Notes: generated by a model not told the origin, from the letters alone. 64,000 nucleotides of DNA from CAVYGM01 sp963768025 (GCA_963768025.1 CAVYGM010000026.1:62001-126000); one strand, 5' to 3'. Shown: positions 9,067 to 18,782, counted from the stretch's first letter. Numbers and translations are program-made.

Positions 9067-10200
9067 ATGAATCAAACCGTTTTTTCCAAATACCCCATTA
9101 CCGTACGTATCTGTGCTATCATGATTATCATGACCTTGGCGGTGTATTGGCTAATCGTTCTGCGTTCCTTCCTGGTTCCTATTCTGATCTCCTTTCTATT
9201 GTCCATTCTGGTGATGCCTATCACCGGTCAGTTACAAGGAAAAGGGTTTGGGAAGATTCCGTCCATCGCCTTGACCCTGATTCTTTTCCTGGGACTAATC
9301 GCCGGAATCCTGTACATATCCTTCTCCCAGATTTCGGACATGATTGATATGTGGCCCACGTTCATGAGAAAGTGCGAAATAATGTTTTTGGATCTTAAAA
9401 TCTGGTTAAGCATGACCTTCGGGCTTACCACCCCCTCCCAAATGAGCAATCTAGGAAATATGTCATCACAGTTGCTCCAAAACAAAGGTTCTTCGGCCCT
9501 GCTCCTTACCACCACCATTCTGGCCGACCTTGCGCTTATTCCCCTGTACATGTTTTTCATGCTTTATTACCGTCACTTTTTCTGCAACTTTCTGTACACA
9601 GTTTTGGGTGACAACGAGCGGATTCGGGTAAATGGGGTATTAAACCGGATCTATAACGTAGTGCATGATTATCTGGTGGGGCTTTTTACGGTCATGGTAA
9701 TTGTAGGATCCTTCAACACCATCGGGCTGCTGGCGCTAGGGATCAAATACGCCGTGTTCTTCGGATTTTTTGCCTCCCTTCTCCTTCTTATTCCTTACAT
9801 AGGGGTAATTATCGGGTCATTGCTGCCAATTATGATGGCGCTGGTTACCAAAGAATCGCCCATGTACGCGGTGGGCGTTGGGGCTATGTTCCTTTTGATA
9901 CAGCTTCTGGAAGGTAATTTCATCACTCCTTACATAGTAGGATCCAAAATCAGCATAAATCCTATGATGGCGATCATAGCCCTGATTCTGGGAGGAATGT
10001 TGTGGGGGATAGCAGGGATGGTACTCGCCCTTCCGATGATAGCTATTCTGAAAGTGATCCTGGATCAGTCAGAGCACCTGCAAGCCTTTGGAATGGTGCT
10101 GGGTGATCCGTTGGATATGAAGAAAGAGCCGGAAGAAAGCGAAGAAGAAGTAGTACTCGCAGTCCCTTCTGAAAATGAGGTTCTTTTGGAAAAACTTTGA
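9067..10200 (+). CDS. AI-2E family transporter (PF01594)
   Basis: An inner-membrane protein of 377 residues from the ATG at 9067, which has a fair AAGGA ribosome site 6 bp ahead. It shows about eight hydrophobic helices with the family layout: two N-terminal helices (LAVYWLIVLRSFLVPILISF), a helix near VMPITGQL, a soluble central part, then a C-terminal block. The block carries LLLIPYIGVIIGSLLPIMMA and GNFITPYIVGSKISINPMMAIIAL, which is the diagnostic P-x-x-x-G-x-x-x-x-x-N-P segment. Members are passive exporters or Na+/H+ antiporters; AI-2 export itself is rarely shown. The acidic C-tail (EEPEESEEE-like) is cytosolic. Confidence 0.85.
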   Translation: MNQTVFSKYPITVRICAIMIIMTLAVYWLIVLRSFLVPILISFLLSILVMPITGQLQGKGFGKIPSIALTLILFLGLIAGILYISFSQISDMIDMWPTFMRKCEIMFLDLKIWLSMTFGLTTPSQMSNLGNMSSQLLQNKGSSALLLTTTILADLALIPLYMFFMLYYRHFFCNFLYTVLGDNERIRVNGVLNRIYNVVHDYLVGLFTVMVIVGSFNTIGLLALGIKYAVFFGFFASLLLLIPYIGVIIGSLLPIMMALVTKESPMYAVGVGAMFLLIQLLEGNFITPYIVGSKISINPMMAIIALILGGMLWGIAGMVLALPMIAILKVILDQSEHLQAFGMVLGDPLDMKKEPEESEEEVVLAVPSENEVLLEKL

Positions 10201-10260
10201 CCTGGGGGGAAAATGGTCCCGGGCTTTTTACCCAACTTATTTTCAAAACACCAGGCAAGC

Positions 10261-10641
10261 CTATTGTTTGACCCCATTTTTGGCAAAGCCATTTTCATTT
10301 AAAATCTTCTGAATAGCCACAAAGCTGATGGGCTTGTCAATAAAATAATCCACTCCCCGCCGGATAGCCTCCTCGCGAATATTGCTCATGGCGCTCATCA
10401 TGATAATGGTGGATGCATTCGTGCTCTTGATCTCCTCGATAATGTTGATGCCCTTACCGTCCGGGAGATTATTATCCAGGAATACCCAATCCGGGCTCAG
10501 TTCCCCTATGATATGTAGGCCGTCTTGAATGGTGGTGGCAGTTCGAATCAAGTTGGTAGAGTTCTGCTGCATTTTTTTCCTAAGGTAGTTCTGGATCAAA
10601 TGCCCTAGTTCTACTTCGTCTTCGATGATTACTATTTTCAT
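10261..10641 (-). CDS. Single-domain response regulator (receiver only)
   Basis: A 126-residue CheY-like receiver starting at ATG 10641 (MKIVIIEDE); the frame extends to 10674 without similarity. It has the acidic pair Glu7/Asp8, phospho-acceptor Asp56 in FLDNNLPDG, a Ser/Thr-type switch position in MMSAMSN, and Lys103 in FIDKPIS. The length and the absence of a DNA-binding domain suggest it passes phosphate to, or binds, another protein. The signalling island to the right supplies candidate kinases. It is convergent with the AI-2E gene. Confidence 0.85.
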   Translation of the reverse strand: MKIVIIEDEVELGHLIQNYLRKKMQQNSTNLIRTATTIQDGLHIIGELSPDWVFLDNNLPDGKGINIIEEIKSTNASTIIMMSAMSNIREEAIRRGVDYFIDKPISFVAIQKILNENGFAKNGVKQ

Positions 10642-10943
10642 ATTTTTGACTGAAACGGAATAATGATTATTCACTAAGAGGCTGGACGAATAAGAGACCT
10701 GAGTAATGGGAATAAGAATTGCGAATTTATATAAAAAAAACCTTGCCAGTCACTGGGGATTTTCAGACCAATTCATTTTTATTGACAATATGCGAGTCTC
10801 TACATGGTGTAGAGAAAAATACACTATGAAGGCGAAAAAGTGCGTTTATAGAGCCTAATTACGGGTAGGTATGGGTTTTTACACTGGAATTCTGTATATT
10901 TATCCAAATGGAAACTTACCTATCAACTTAATTTTCAAATATC

Positions 10944-11231
10944 ATGAATAACAGTAAAGTTTTTTGGAGCATTTTAACCGCAGCCGCAGCTGGCGCGGCG
11001 ATCGGTATGCTCTTTGCCCCTGAAGACGGTATACAAACCCGGAAGAAAATTAAAAAATCAGCCAACGATTGGGCTACAGACACCCTGGACGCTCTCGAAA
11101 ACGCAAAAGGTAAAGTTCAGGAGGCGGCCGACCGTTTGGTTAAAAGTGGCACCTCTCTGAAAGATGAAACAGTAGCATCAGCCAAAGAATCTATTGACGA
11201 CGCTAAAGGGACGGTCAATAGAATGAAGTAA
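10944..11231 (+). CDS. YtxH domain protein
   Basis: A 95-residue protein with the YtxH signature: a short Ala/Gly-rich membrane-insertion segment (AAAAGAAIGMLFAPEDG) followed by an amphipathic, Lys/Asp/Ala-rich helical tail. YtxH proteins accompany general stress responses. Here the gene begins a trio with a holin-like membrane protein and an unknown protein. A terminator hairpin sits between it and the second gene, so the trio may be only partly co-transcribed. Confidence 0.8.
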   Translation: MNNSKVFWSILTAAAAGAAIGMLFAPEDGIQTRKKIKKSANDWATDTLDALENAKGKVQEAADRLVKSGTSLKDETVASAKESIDDAKGTVNRMK

Positions 11232-11260
11232 TGTTGTATTGTTATTCTTGGAAATAAGGG

Positions 11261-11300
11261 AGAGGTAATGCTATGCATCCATGTAGTATTACCTCTTTTT
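11261..11300 (+). terminator. Terminator after the YtxH gene
   Basis: A 12-bp stem (11262-11273 with 11284-11295, one G-T pair), a 10-nt loop and T5. Confidence 0.75.
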
Positions 11301-11340
11301 ATTACCTCGATCACGGATTTCTTAAACCAATACCTACCTT

Positions 11341-11709
11341 ATGATATTAAAAGATGCAAAGGAAAAGGCGGAACAAACCTATCAGCACCTCATAGACTAT
11401 GTGGAAGCCCGCTGGAATTTAATTGCGCTCGATATTTCGGATAAGATAGCCACCATCGGTACCAGTGTTATCATGTCTGTGTGCCTGGCCCTGCTGGGGT
11501 TGTTCTTTCTATTATTCAGCAGCATGGCTTTGGCTTTCTGGCTGGGTGATCTGACCGAAAGTTACGCTTTGGGGTTTTTGCTTGTATCCTTGTTATATGC
11601 CATTATGGGTATTATTGTATATCTGAACCGGAAAAAGTGGATGTTTTTGCCTCTAATGAACAAATTTTTACAAATGCTATACAGAAATCAAGATGATAAA
11701 CTCATATGA
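11341..11709 (+). CDS. Phage-holin-family (DUF1469-type) membrane protein
   Basis: A 122-residue inner-membrane protein. The N-terminal amphipathic helix (AEQTYQHLIDYVEARWNLIALD) is followed by two long transmembrane helices (about 37-68 and 73-95) and a basic tail. This is the holin_3_6/DUF1469 layout, which is usually a chromosomal envelope protein and not a phage lysis gene; no phage genes are near. It overlaps the next gene by 17 bp, so the two are translationally linked. Together with YtxH it forms a common stress-associated pairing. Confidence 0.75.
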   Translation: MILKDAKEKAEQTYQHLIDYVEARWNLIALDISDKIATIGTSVIMSVCLALLGLFFLLFSSMALAFWLGDLTESYALGFLLVSLLYAIMGIIVYLNRKKWMFLPLMNKFLQMLYRNQDDKLI

Positions 11710-12181
11710 TGACCTAAAGGCCCAAAGAGCACAGGCCCACAACGACTTGCAGCTTGCAAAATCAAAACTGACGGCCGATTCAAGATCTTGGCAAGAAGGT
11801 GCAAAGCCCCTGCGGGTAGTGACTACGGTTGCGAAAAATATGTTTTCCAACCAGTTAATTGGAAAAGGAAAGAAAGGGTTAATTGGAAAAGGGGTTCAGC
11901 TGGGAGTGAACTCGGTATTGGCCCAAACGGCTCTCAAAGGTCTGCCGCTGCCAATCCGCTTTTTGCTGCCTCAGGTAGTAGAGAATGTAGCCATTAATTA
12001 CACCAACACTAATGGCAGGGAGTGGTTGATCAAGGGACTCAGATGGATTAAAAAAATAACGGAAGAAAAGGATCCACAGCCCGGCGTGATAAAAACGGAA
12101 GCCTTGGTTCCTATGAAGGACATACATCCTGTGACGGATTTAACTAGGGTAGAGGTGGACCCCCTATTGCCGAATCAGTAG
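11693..12181 (+). CDS. Conserved protein of unknown function in the YtxH/holin trio
   Basis: A 162-residue protein. The N-terminal half is charged and helical (YDDLKAQRAQAHNDLQLAKSKL). The middle is Gly/Lys-rich, with a hydrophobic patch (GVQLGVNSVLAQTALKGLPL) and LPIRFLLPQVVENVAINY. There is no signal peptide. It probably associates with the membrane face. The start overlaps the holin-like gene by 17 bp. The 3' end overlaps the convergent response-regulator gene by 7 bp. I do not recognise a characterised family. Confidence 0.7.
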   Translation: MINSYDDLKAQRAQAHNDLQLAKSKLTADSRSWQEGAKPLRVVTTVAKNMFSNQLIGKGKKGLIGKGVQLGVNSVLAQTALKGLPLPIRFLLPQVVENVAINYTNTNGREWLIKGLRWIKKITEEKDPQPGVIKTEALVPMKDIHPVTDLTRVEVDPLLPNQ

Positions 12182-12594
12182 GGAGTCATGGCCGTATTGA
12201 GCCAAAAGTCACTTATCTTTTTTATCACCTCTTTCAGGTTTTCGTAACTCGACGGCTTCACCACGTAACTATTGGCCCCAAGCCTATAGGAAGAATTAAT
12301 GTCGTCGGGTGCTTTGGAAGTACTGAATACGATGATGGGTATGGTGTTGAAATCTTGATGTGCCTTCAGGATACGGAGCACCTCACGGCCATCGCGTTTC
12401 GGCATGTTCAGGTCAAGTAAGATAAACCTGGTGTTTTTAAGGGAAGTAGCTACACTAGTCAAATGCTCAAGCAACTGCTCTCCATCTTCGAAAAAGAGCA
12501 GGCTCTGCCTGATGTTGTTATCTTCGAAGGCAGCTTGGACTAAAAAACGGTCGTCTGCGTCATCGTCTGCCATTAAAATGGTTTGGCTTAGCAT
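12175..12594 (-). CDS. Single-domain response regulator, Rcp1-like
   Basis: A 139-residue receiver-only protein: acidic cluster DDDADD at the start, phospho-acceptor Asp61 in FILLDLNMPKRDG, Thr/Ser switch in VFSTSK, and Lys113 in YVVKPSS. The DDADDR start and the LNMP core are typical of the Rcp1 group that pairs with phytochrome-type or CHASE3 kinases. It lies 9 bp behind the CHASE3 kinase on the same strand, which makes that kinase its obvious partner. Confidence 0.9.
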   Translation of the reverse strand: MLSQTILMADDDADDRFLVQAAFEDNNIRQSLLFFEDGEQLLEHLTSVATSLKNTRFILLDLNMPKRDGREVLRILKAHQDFNTIPIIVFSTSKAPDDINSSYRLGANSYVVKPSSYENLKEVIKKISDFWLNTAMTPY

Positions 12595-12603
12595 GGAATC
12601 TCG

Positions 12604-14049
12604 TTAAGTAAACTTCGTTTGTTTTGGTAAATATAGAAAAAATTTGGCTCCTTCCCCTTCTTCGCCGTCCGCCGAAATATATCCACTGTGATTCGAGACA
12701 ACTTTTCGGCAAATGGCGAGCCCAATACCCGATCCCTGAAATTTTTCATGACTATGTAAACGCTTGAAAATGACAAATATTTTCTCGGCGTATTCCTTCT
12801 TAAATCCAATTCCGTTGTCCTGGACAAGGATTTGGTAAAAGGTAGTATTTTCTTCGGAAATTTTTGCATTCGGAATATCAAAACCCTGAATTTCGCTACA
12901 ACTTATTTTTATTCTGGGCTGAACACCCGCCTTGCTGTATTTCAGAGAATTAGAAACAAGGTTCTGAAATAGTTGAACGAGCTGCGTACGATGACCGGTC
13001 AGGACTGGCAAATCCCGGCATTGAATCTGGGCTGATTTCTCGCGAATATTTTCCGATAAGTTGTTCTTTACTTCCAGAATTACGTGGTTCAAATTCACCT
13101 CTTCGGGGTGCAGGGAGGAATCAATGCTCCTCGAAAAAGCCAAAAGATCGTCGATGAGTAGTTGCATCCTCGTGGCCGACTTATCCACCTTCCCCAGCAA
13201 CATTCCCGCCTCCGGGGGAAGGCTCCCGATGTATTTGGCAATCAACAGGTCGGTAAAGGATCGTATTTTCCGAAGGGGTTCCTGCAAATCATGGGAAGCC
13301 ACGTACGCAAACTGCTCAAGCTCACTATTTGAGCGGTTGAGGTTCCCCACTTTATTTTCAAGTTCTATTTTGTACAGCTTGTTACGCGTTAGCTCGCGCT
13401 CGAGCAGAATAAAGGACGACACCAGAAACGCCAACGCTACTCCCATAATCACCCAATTAAATCTAAACACCTGTTGTTTATAATTGTTTCGGCTGACCAC
13501 TCGGGTTGACATGAGTTCCGTCTCTACCTTAGACATTCTGTCCAGCAGTTCGTTGATCCCCTCGGTTCGGGCGGTACCGTTTTTCATAATCGTGGTTTTA
13601 CGCTCTTCCGAATATTGGAGGGGGGCGTCCTGAGCGAAGGCATACGTTCTTTCCCGGTATTTTTCTATATCCTGAATGAGCTTTCCGGCCAAGACGTGGG
13701 TTTCGGAATCTAGTAACAAAGTGTCAAGCTGATAGGCTAAAGGAGGTAGTAAGTCTATTTTTTGGATCATCTGATTCTTATTAATAGAGTCTCCCATGAT
13801 AAAATACCCCCTGCCGTGGTAGGTTACCTCGTGGATTGCAACTTTAATTTCATTAATTTTATCCAGAACCTGATGAGTGTGGTCTACTTTTTCGGAGTAA
13901 TAGATGAGTTCCCGATTGATCGTGTGGTAGCTTATGGACAATACCACGATTAGAAAGATGGAAATAACAAAAAGAAAGCGGATTGCCCAGGTAAACTGAC
14001 CTTCATTAAGGGTACGATTCACCAGGCGAATCGAATTGATTTTTTTCAT
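12604..14049 (-). CDS. CHASE3-domain membrane histidine kinase
   Basis: 481 residues. Transmembrane helix 1 is about 20-42, a helical CHASE3-type periplasmic sensor about 43-190, and helix 2 about 196-216. A short coiled linker follows, then HisKA with the phospho-accepting His253 in ASHDLQEPLRK, and HATPase_c with N-box NLVSNSLKYS, G1 DNGIGF and G2 GSGIGLAIC. The stretch before the histidine (LNRSNSELEQFAY) is nearly identical to that of the kinase at 17259. The two are therefore paralogues, or recombinants of the same output module. It is followed by its likely response-regulator partner. Confidence 0.9.
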   Translation of the reverse strand: MKKINSIRLVNRTLNEGQFTWAIRFLFVISIFLIVVLSISYHTINRELIYYSEKVDHTHQVLDKINEIKVAIHEVTYHGRGYFIMGDSINKNQMIQKIDLLPPLAYQLDTLLLDSETHVLAGKLIQDIEKYRERTYAFAQDAPLQYSEERKTTIMKNGTARTEGINELLDRMSKVETELMSTRVVSRNNYKQQVFRFNWVIMGVALAFLVSSFILLERELTRNKLYKIELENKVGNLNRSNSELEQFAYVASHDLQEPLRKIRSFTDLLIAKYIGSLPPEAGMLLGKVDKSATRMQLLIDDLLAFSRSIDSSLHPEEVNLNHVILEVKNNLSENIREKSAQIQCRDLPVLTGHRTQLVQLFQNLVSNSLKYSKAGVQPRIKISCSEIQGFDIPNAKISEENTTFYQILVQDNGIGFKKEYAEKIFVIFKRLHSHEKFQGSGIGLAICRKVVSNHSGYISADGEEGEGAKFFLYLPKQTKFT

Positions 14050-14311
14050 AAAACGCTACGCAAGAATAAATCTATCAGATAATTTTCCTCAAATTGGGAA
14101 ATAAAATACCCATTATAGCTACCATTTCGATGTCCATGACCTTCATAAAAGGAGTTCCAATGTGATTATTTTTACGATACTAACTACTTTGAATCAGAAG
14201 AGTTAGTACGATCTGGATTTCGACGATCATAAAAAGCAGGCCCGACCCGGCAACGGGAAAAAATCTGGAATTAGTTTTTTTAACACTGGTATCAAAAACT
14301 TTCGATAAGGT

Positions 14312-15766
14312 ATGCAGAGACAAGCACAAGTGCAACGGCAAACGTTGAAATATTCTCCTCTACAAATTCAAATGCTCAACCTCCTGCATTTGACTACCCT
14401 AGAACTTGAACACCGGATCAAAGAGGAAATGGAGGAAAATCCCGTGCTGGAAGAGGGCAAGGACGAGGAAGCAAAAGAAAAAGAAACTCTCGAAGAATAC
14501 GTAGATAAAGGTGAAACCGTAGGGGCCGGGGACGAGGATATTCCGGCCATGCAGGACTACTACGACTGGGATGAATTCAGGGATAATGACATCCCCGATT
14601 ACAAAACCTACTCAAACAACTACACCCCGGACGATGAACTGTACACCCGGCCCATGGTGGAAACCGTGTCGTTCAGGGATGAGTTGAAAGAGCAAATCCA
14701 CTTTCTGAAACTGACCGAAAGGCAGCAATTGATCGCTGATTTTATCCTTGATTCGCTGGACGAGGATGGGTTCCTGCGCCGGGATTGTGATATCATCGCC
14801 GACGATATTTCCTTTGCAAATAGCGTATTCATCAATCCAGATGAGGTTGAGTCCATGGTTCGGATGATCCAGCAACTCGAACCCGCTGGCATTGCCGCCC
14901 ACGATCTGCGGGAAAGTTTGCTGTTACAATTGCACCGTCAGGATCATAAAGCCCCCAACTGGAAATTGGCCAACAGGCTGCTGACGGATGCTTTCGACGA
15001 GCTGGGTGCCCGCAACTACGACAAAATCATGCGGACGCTGGAAATCGGAGAAGAAGAGCTGAAAGATGCTCTGAATATGATCGTTTCCCTGAACCCCAAG
15101 CCCGCCTCCGGCCTCCGAAATGATTCCACCATCAACGAGACCATCAAGCCCGATTTTCTCATGCAATACCTCGACGACAGTGACATAGAGGTAAAGCTTG
15201 CCTGGGGGAACAGCCCGGCCCTACGCATGAACAAAGTATTTACCAAGCTATCGGAGGAGAAGAACGACCGGGCCACGAAGCAGTTTTTGAAAAACAAAAT
15301 CAATTCGGCAAAATGGTTCATTGACGCCATTAAGCAGCGGGAAAATACCATGCTGAACACCATGAAGGCGATCGTGAAACTACAATACGACTACTTCCAA
15401 ACGGGTAATATTAAGAAGCTTCGGCCGATGATATTGAAGGATGTGGCCGAAATAATCAATATGGATATATCCACGGTTTCTAGGGTGACTACTAATAAGT
15501 ATGTGCAGACCCCATTTGGCATTGTTTTGTTAAAGGACTTGTTTACCGAAGGGGTAGCCAGGGAGGATGGAACTGAGGTATCCAACCGGGCTATTCAAGA
15601 GGCTATTCGGGAAATAGTGGAGGTGGAAGACAAACGCCATCCGCTCAATGACCAACAGATTACGGATTTATTGGCTGACCGAGATTACCTGGTAGCCCGC
15701 CGGACGGTAGCCAAATACCGGGAACAATTGGGGATTCCCACCTCCCGTTTACGAGTGGAAATATAA
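14312..15766 (+). CDS. rpoN: RNA polymerase sigma-54 factor RpoN
   Basis: 484 residues with all three regions. The Gln/Leu-rich activator-interacting N-terminus reads RQTLKYSPLQIQMLNLLHL. An acidic linker follows, then the core-binding domain (LEPAGIAAHDLRESL, LNPKPASGL). The DNA-binding part has an HTH (LKDVAEIINMDISTVSRVT) and the RpoN box ARRTVAKYR at about 462-470. It works only with AAA+ activators, and one is encoded 40 bp downstream. No hpf or lptB lies next to it, unlike the usual neighbourhood in Proteobacteria. Confidence 0.97.
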   Translation: MQRQAQVQRQTLKYSPLQIQMLNLLHLTTLELEHRIKEEMEENPVLEEGKDEEAKEKETLEEYVDKGETVGAGDEDIPAMQDYYDWDEFRDNDIPDYKTYSNNYTPDDELYTRPMVETVSFRDELKEQIHFLKLTERQQLIADFILDSLDEDGFLRRDCDIIADDISFANSVFINPDEVESMVRMIQQLEPAGIAAHDLRESLLLQLHRQDHKAPNWKLANRLLTDAFDELGARNYDKIMRTLEIGEEELKDALNMIVSLNPKPASGLRNDSTINETIKPDFLMQYLDDSDIEVKLAWGNSPALRMNKVFTKLSEEKNDRATKQFLKNKINSAKWFIDAIKQRENTMLNTMKAIVKLQYDYFQTGNIKKLRPMILKDVAEIINMDISTVSRVTTNKYVQTPFGIVLLKDLFTEGVAREDGTEVSNRAIQEAIREIVEVEDKRHPLNDQQITDLLADRDYLVARRTVAKYREQLGIPTSRLRVEI

Positions 15767-15806
15767 GGGCATTCCTTAACCGAAACTAAACCAAAAAACA
15801 CATTCA

Positions 15807-17246
15807 TTGATGGAAAAAATACTGGTAGTTGATGACGAGGGTGATATTTGTATGTTGTTAAAACGGTTTTTAACTAAAAATGGCTTTGAGGTCGAAACAG
15901 CCCAAAACGGCAAACGGGGTTTGCAGTTGGTCGACGACTTCCAGCCTGATTTGGTGATGACCGACTTCCGACTCGGCGATTTGACTGGATCAGAACTCCT
16001 CGTTAATATAAAAAAGAAATTGCCTCACGTACCGGTTTTGATCATTACGGGGTATTCGGATATCAAAACCGCGATCAACGTCATGAAGCAGGGGGCTTAT
16101 GACTATATTACCAAGCCTCTGTTTCCGGATGAGATTCTGGTTACTGTACGCAAAGCCTTAGGCGATGCGAAAGTAGAAATGGCTGAATTCGGCGACTACA
16201 GCAGCGACGAATCTTCTAACGGCAGTGTTCAAAGCGTAGCCAAAAAGCTCTCCAAAACTAATTCCGGGTACATAATCGGTCACAGTAAAGTGTCGGACGA
16301 GCTGTACCGCCAAATAGACCTGGTCGCGCCCACTAATTTCAGCGTGATTCTGTACGGAGAAAGCGGATCGGGTAAAGAAGCGATCGCGCACGAAATCCAC
16401 AACCGTTCGCGGCGAAAAAACAAGCCTTTTGTGGCCATGGACTGCGGTGCCATATCCAAAGAACTAGCCGGCAGCGAATTGTTCGGGCATGAGAAGGGAT
16501 CCTTTACTGGAGCCCTGCAGACCAAAATTGGGCATTTTGAAATGGCCAACGGAGGTACCTTATTTCTGGACGAGGTGTCTAACCTTTCCTACGAAATTCA
16601 AATGGCGCTGCTTCGGGTAGTGCAGGAACGAAAAGTCCGGCGGATAGGCGGCAACAAAGAAATTACCCTCGACGTTCGTATCATTGTAGCCAGTAACGAG
16701 CGACTCCTGGAAATGGCCCGCAAGGGCAAGTTTCGGGAAGATCTGTACTACCGGTTCAACGAATTCAGCATGGAGGTACCTGCCCTCCGCGATCGCAAGG
16801 AGGATATCATGCTGTTTGCGGAAGCTTTCCTTCAATCTACCAACGAGGAATTGGAGAAGGATGTAAAGGGCTTCACGGATGAAGTAATCCAGGATTTCAT
16901 GCATTACGATTGGCCGGGAAATTTGCGGGAACTCAAAAACGTAATTAAGCGGGCAACCCTGCTTTCCAATGGCGAGTACCTCGAAGAAAAAGTGCTCCCA
17001 TTCGAAATTGCCAATTTTCAAAAACTTCGGGAGATGGACGAAGATTTCGTTTCCCCGCCCGTTTCGATTCCCCAGCCCGACAACGATCCCAATCCAAGCC
17101 TGAAAACCGTGGCGAATGAAGCAGAATACGATATGATTATGCAGGTGCTTCGACAAGTGAATTATAACAAAAGCAAAGCTGCTCGGTTGCTAAATATTGA
17201 CCGTAAAACGTTATATAACAAAATGAAGCAATTTGATATGCAATAA
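15807..17246 (+). CDS. Sigma-54-dependent response regulator (NtrC family)
   Basis: 479 residues: receiver 1-120 (phospho-acceptor Asp53 in VMTDFRLG, ITKPLFP lysine), AAA+ domain about 150-390, and Fis-type HTH at the end (NYNKSKAARLLNIDRKTLYNKM). The AAA+ part has Walker A GESGSGKE, Walker B FLDE and the sigma-54 contact loop GSFTGA near 231-236, a tolerated variant of GAFTGA. It should open sigma-54 promoters from upstream sites, and the neighbouring rpoN and two kinases give a self-contained circuit. The start is ATG at 15807 or, one codon later, at 15810. Confidence 0.93.
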   Translation: MMEKILVVDDEGDICMLLKRFLTKNGFEVETAQNGKRGLQLVDDFQPDLVMTDFRLGDLTGSELLVNIKKKLPHVPVLIITGYSDIKTAINVMKQGAYDYITKPLFPDEILVTVRKALGDAKVEMAEFGDYSSDESSNGSVQSVAKKLSKTNSGYIIGHSKVSDELYRQIDLVAPTNFSVILYGESGSGKEAIAHEIHNRSRRKNKPFVAMDCGAISKELAGSELFGHEKGSFTGALQTKIGHFEMANGGTLFLDEVSNLSYEIQMALLRVVQERKVRRIGGNKEITLDVRIIVASNERLLEMARKGKFREDLYYRFNEFSMEVPALRDRKEDIMLFAEAFLQSTNEELEKDVKGFTDEVIQDFMHYDWPGNLRELKNVIKRATLLSNGEYLEEKVLPFEIANFQKLREMDEDFVSPPVSIPQPDNDPNPSLKTVANEAEYDMIMQVLRQVNYNKSKAARLLNIDRKTLYNKMKQFDMQ

Positions 17247-17258
17247 CCTTGTTACACA

Positions 17259-18758
17259 ATGACTGATTTGAAAAAAATATTTCATTCATTCGGAATCAAT
17301 GACCTAGTAAATGCCTCATCCAGTGGTTTGCTCTTGTTCAAAAAGGACCAATCAAGTAAAAATGGGGAGATCAGATACGTGTGTACCGTGGACAATACTT
17401 CGGCCCGGAAATTCACTGGACTCGGCCAGCTGACCGGTACCTCCTGGGAGTCCCTTTTTGAGCCTGCCTCGATAGATCAGCTCCCCACCCTGGATCAGGA
17501 AGCTTATTTTGAGGCGACTAATACCTGGTGTCGGACTACCAACATGCCGGTAGACGATACTCATTTCATGTGTACCCTCACCGATATCACGGCCAGCAAG
17601 TCAATGAAGGTTCGTGAAAACCACGTGATGACTATCTTGCGGGACGCTGAGCAAATCATGCAGTTCGGAAGTTGGATATTGGATGTAGATATCAATACCA
17701 AGGAGTGGTCTCCGGGGCTCTATTCGATTTTGGGGTATTCCCCGGAGCAAGTGGCGGATCTCATTCCCTCCTGTGAACTATACGAGAAGCACATACATCC
17801 AGATGACCTCCCTACCTTTCAGCAATCTCTCGCTGAATCTACCGAGAAAGGTATTCCGCTTTCGGTGCAATACAGAATAAAAACAGTGGACGGCCAGGAA
17901 AAATTTGTAAGTAGCCAGGGGCAGTTTAAGCTCGGTGAAAACAGGGAGACCGTCTCGTCCATCGGGAGCGTCTTTGACCTTACCTCCATCAAAAAAATAC
18001 AAAACGAACTAGAAAGGAAGGTGGAAGAACTCAACCGATCCAATTTCGATTTGGAACAGTTTGCCTACATTGCTTCCCACGATCTGCAGGAGCCGCTGCG
18101 CAAAATAGTTTCCTTCGGTGAGCGGCTCGAAAAAAGGAGCCACGGGCAGTTGGACGAGGAAATGAACCTGTACCTGGATCGAATTCTGAACGCTACCCGC
18201 CGGATGCAGGACATGATAAGCAACCTGCTGGAGTTCTCGCGTTTTGCCCGCTCTAAAGAAGGTTTCGTTCGGACAGATCTCAACGAAATTCTGAAAAGTA
18301 CCCTTAGTGATCTGGAGGTATCTATCCAGAACAAGCAAGCCACTATTGTGTCCACCGAATTGCCAGAACTGGAAGTAATTCCTGTTCAGATGTCCCAGCT
18401 GTTCAACAACCTACTCTCCAATTCCCTCAAATTCACCTTGGAGGAAGAGGGGCCGCATATCGACATCAAATCGGAGAAACTCTCGCATACCGATCAAATT
18501 CACTACGGGCTACCCTCTAAGTATGAGTATGTACGCATTACATTTACGGATAATGGAATCGGGTTTGAAAACAACGATTCTAACCGCATTTTTACCCTGT
18601 TCCAGCGACTTAGAGGTAGGTCGGAGTACGAAGGGGCCGGCATTGGCCTTTCGGTGTGTAAGAAAGTAGTTGAGAATCATTCGGGAATCATCCTGGCTTC
18701 TGGTTTGCCAAATGTCGGTGCTACTTTTACCATTATATTACCTCTATCTCAATCTTGA
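17259..18758 (+). CDS. Soluble PAS histidine kinase
   Basis: 499 residues and no membrane segment, so cytosolic. The first 120 residues look like a degenerate PAS. A PAS_3 fold follows at about 130-245 (FGSWILDVDINTKEWSPG, HPDDLPTF). Then come HisKA with His274 (ASHDLQEPLRK) and HATPase_c (NLLSNSLKFT, DNGIGF, GAGIGLSVC). It begins 12 bp after the sigma-54 activator and ends 24 bp before the next kinase, so the operon is clear. Its kinase core closely resembles that of the CHASE3 kinase at 12604. Confidence 0.9.
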   Translation: MTDLKKIFHSFGINDLVNASSSGLLLFKKDQSSKNGEIRYVCTVDNTSARKFTGLGQLTGTSWESLFEPASIDQLPTLDQEAYFEATNTWCRTTNMPVDDTHFMCTLTDITASKSMKVRENHVMTILRDAEQIMQFGSWILDVDINTKEWSPGLYSILGYSPEQVADLIPSCELYEKHIHPDDLPTFQQSLAESTEKGIPLSVQYRIKTVDGQEKFVSSQGQFKLGENRETVSSIGSVFDLTSIKKIQNELERKVEELNRSNFDLEQFAYIASHDLQEPLRKIVSFGERLEKRSHGQLDEEMNLYLDRILNATRRMQDMISNLLEFSRFARSKEGFVRTDLNEILKSTLSDLEVSIQNKQATIVSTELPELEVIPVQMSQLFNNLLSNSLKFTLEEEGPHIDIKSEKLSHTDQIHYGLPSKYEYVRITFTDNGIGFENNDSNRIFTLFQRLRGRSEYEGAGIGLSVCKKVVENHSGIILASGLPNVGATFTIILPLSQS

Positions 18759-18782
18759 TTTTTCCAATCTGTAACCCGCTTT

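Noticed and set aside
11341..11709. Prophage remnant suggested by the holin-family protein
   Set aside because: No phage structural, lysin or integrase gene is nearby. This holin-like family is a common chromosomal stress protein beside YtxH.
14050..14311. Sigma-54 (GG-N10-GC) promoter ahead of rpoN
   Set aside because: The best candidate around 14287-14305 (TGGTATC) does not place a GC at the required distance, so autoregulation could not be supported.
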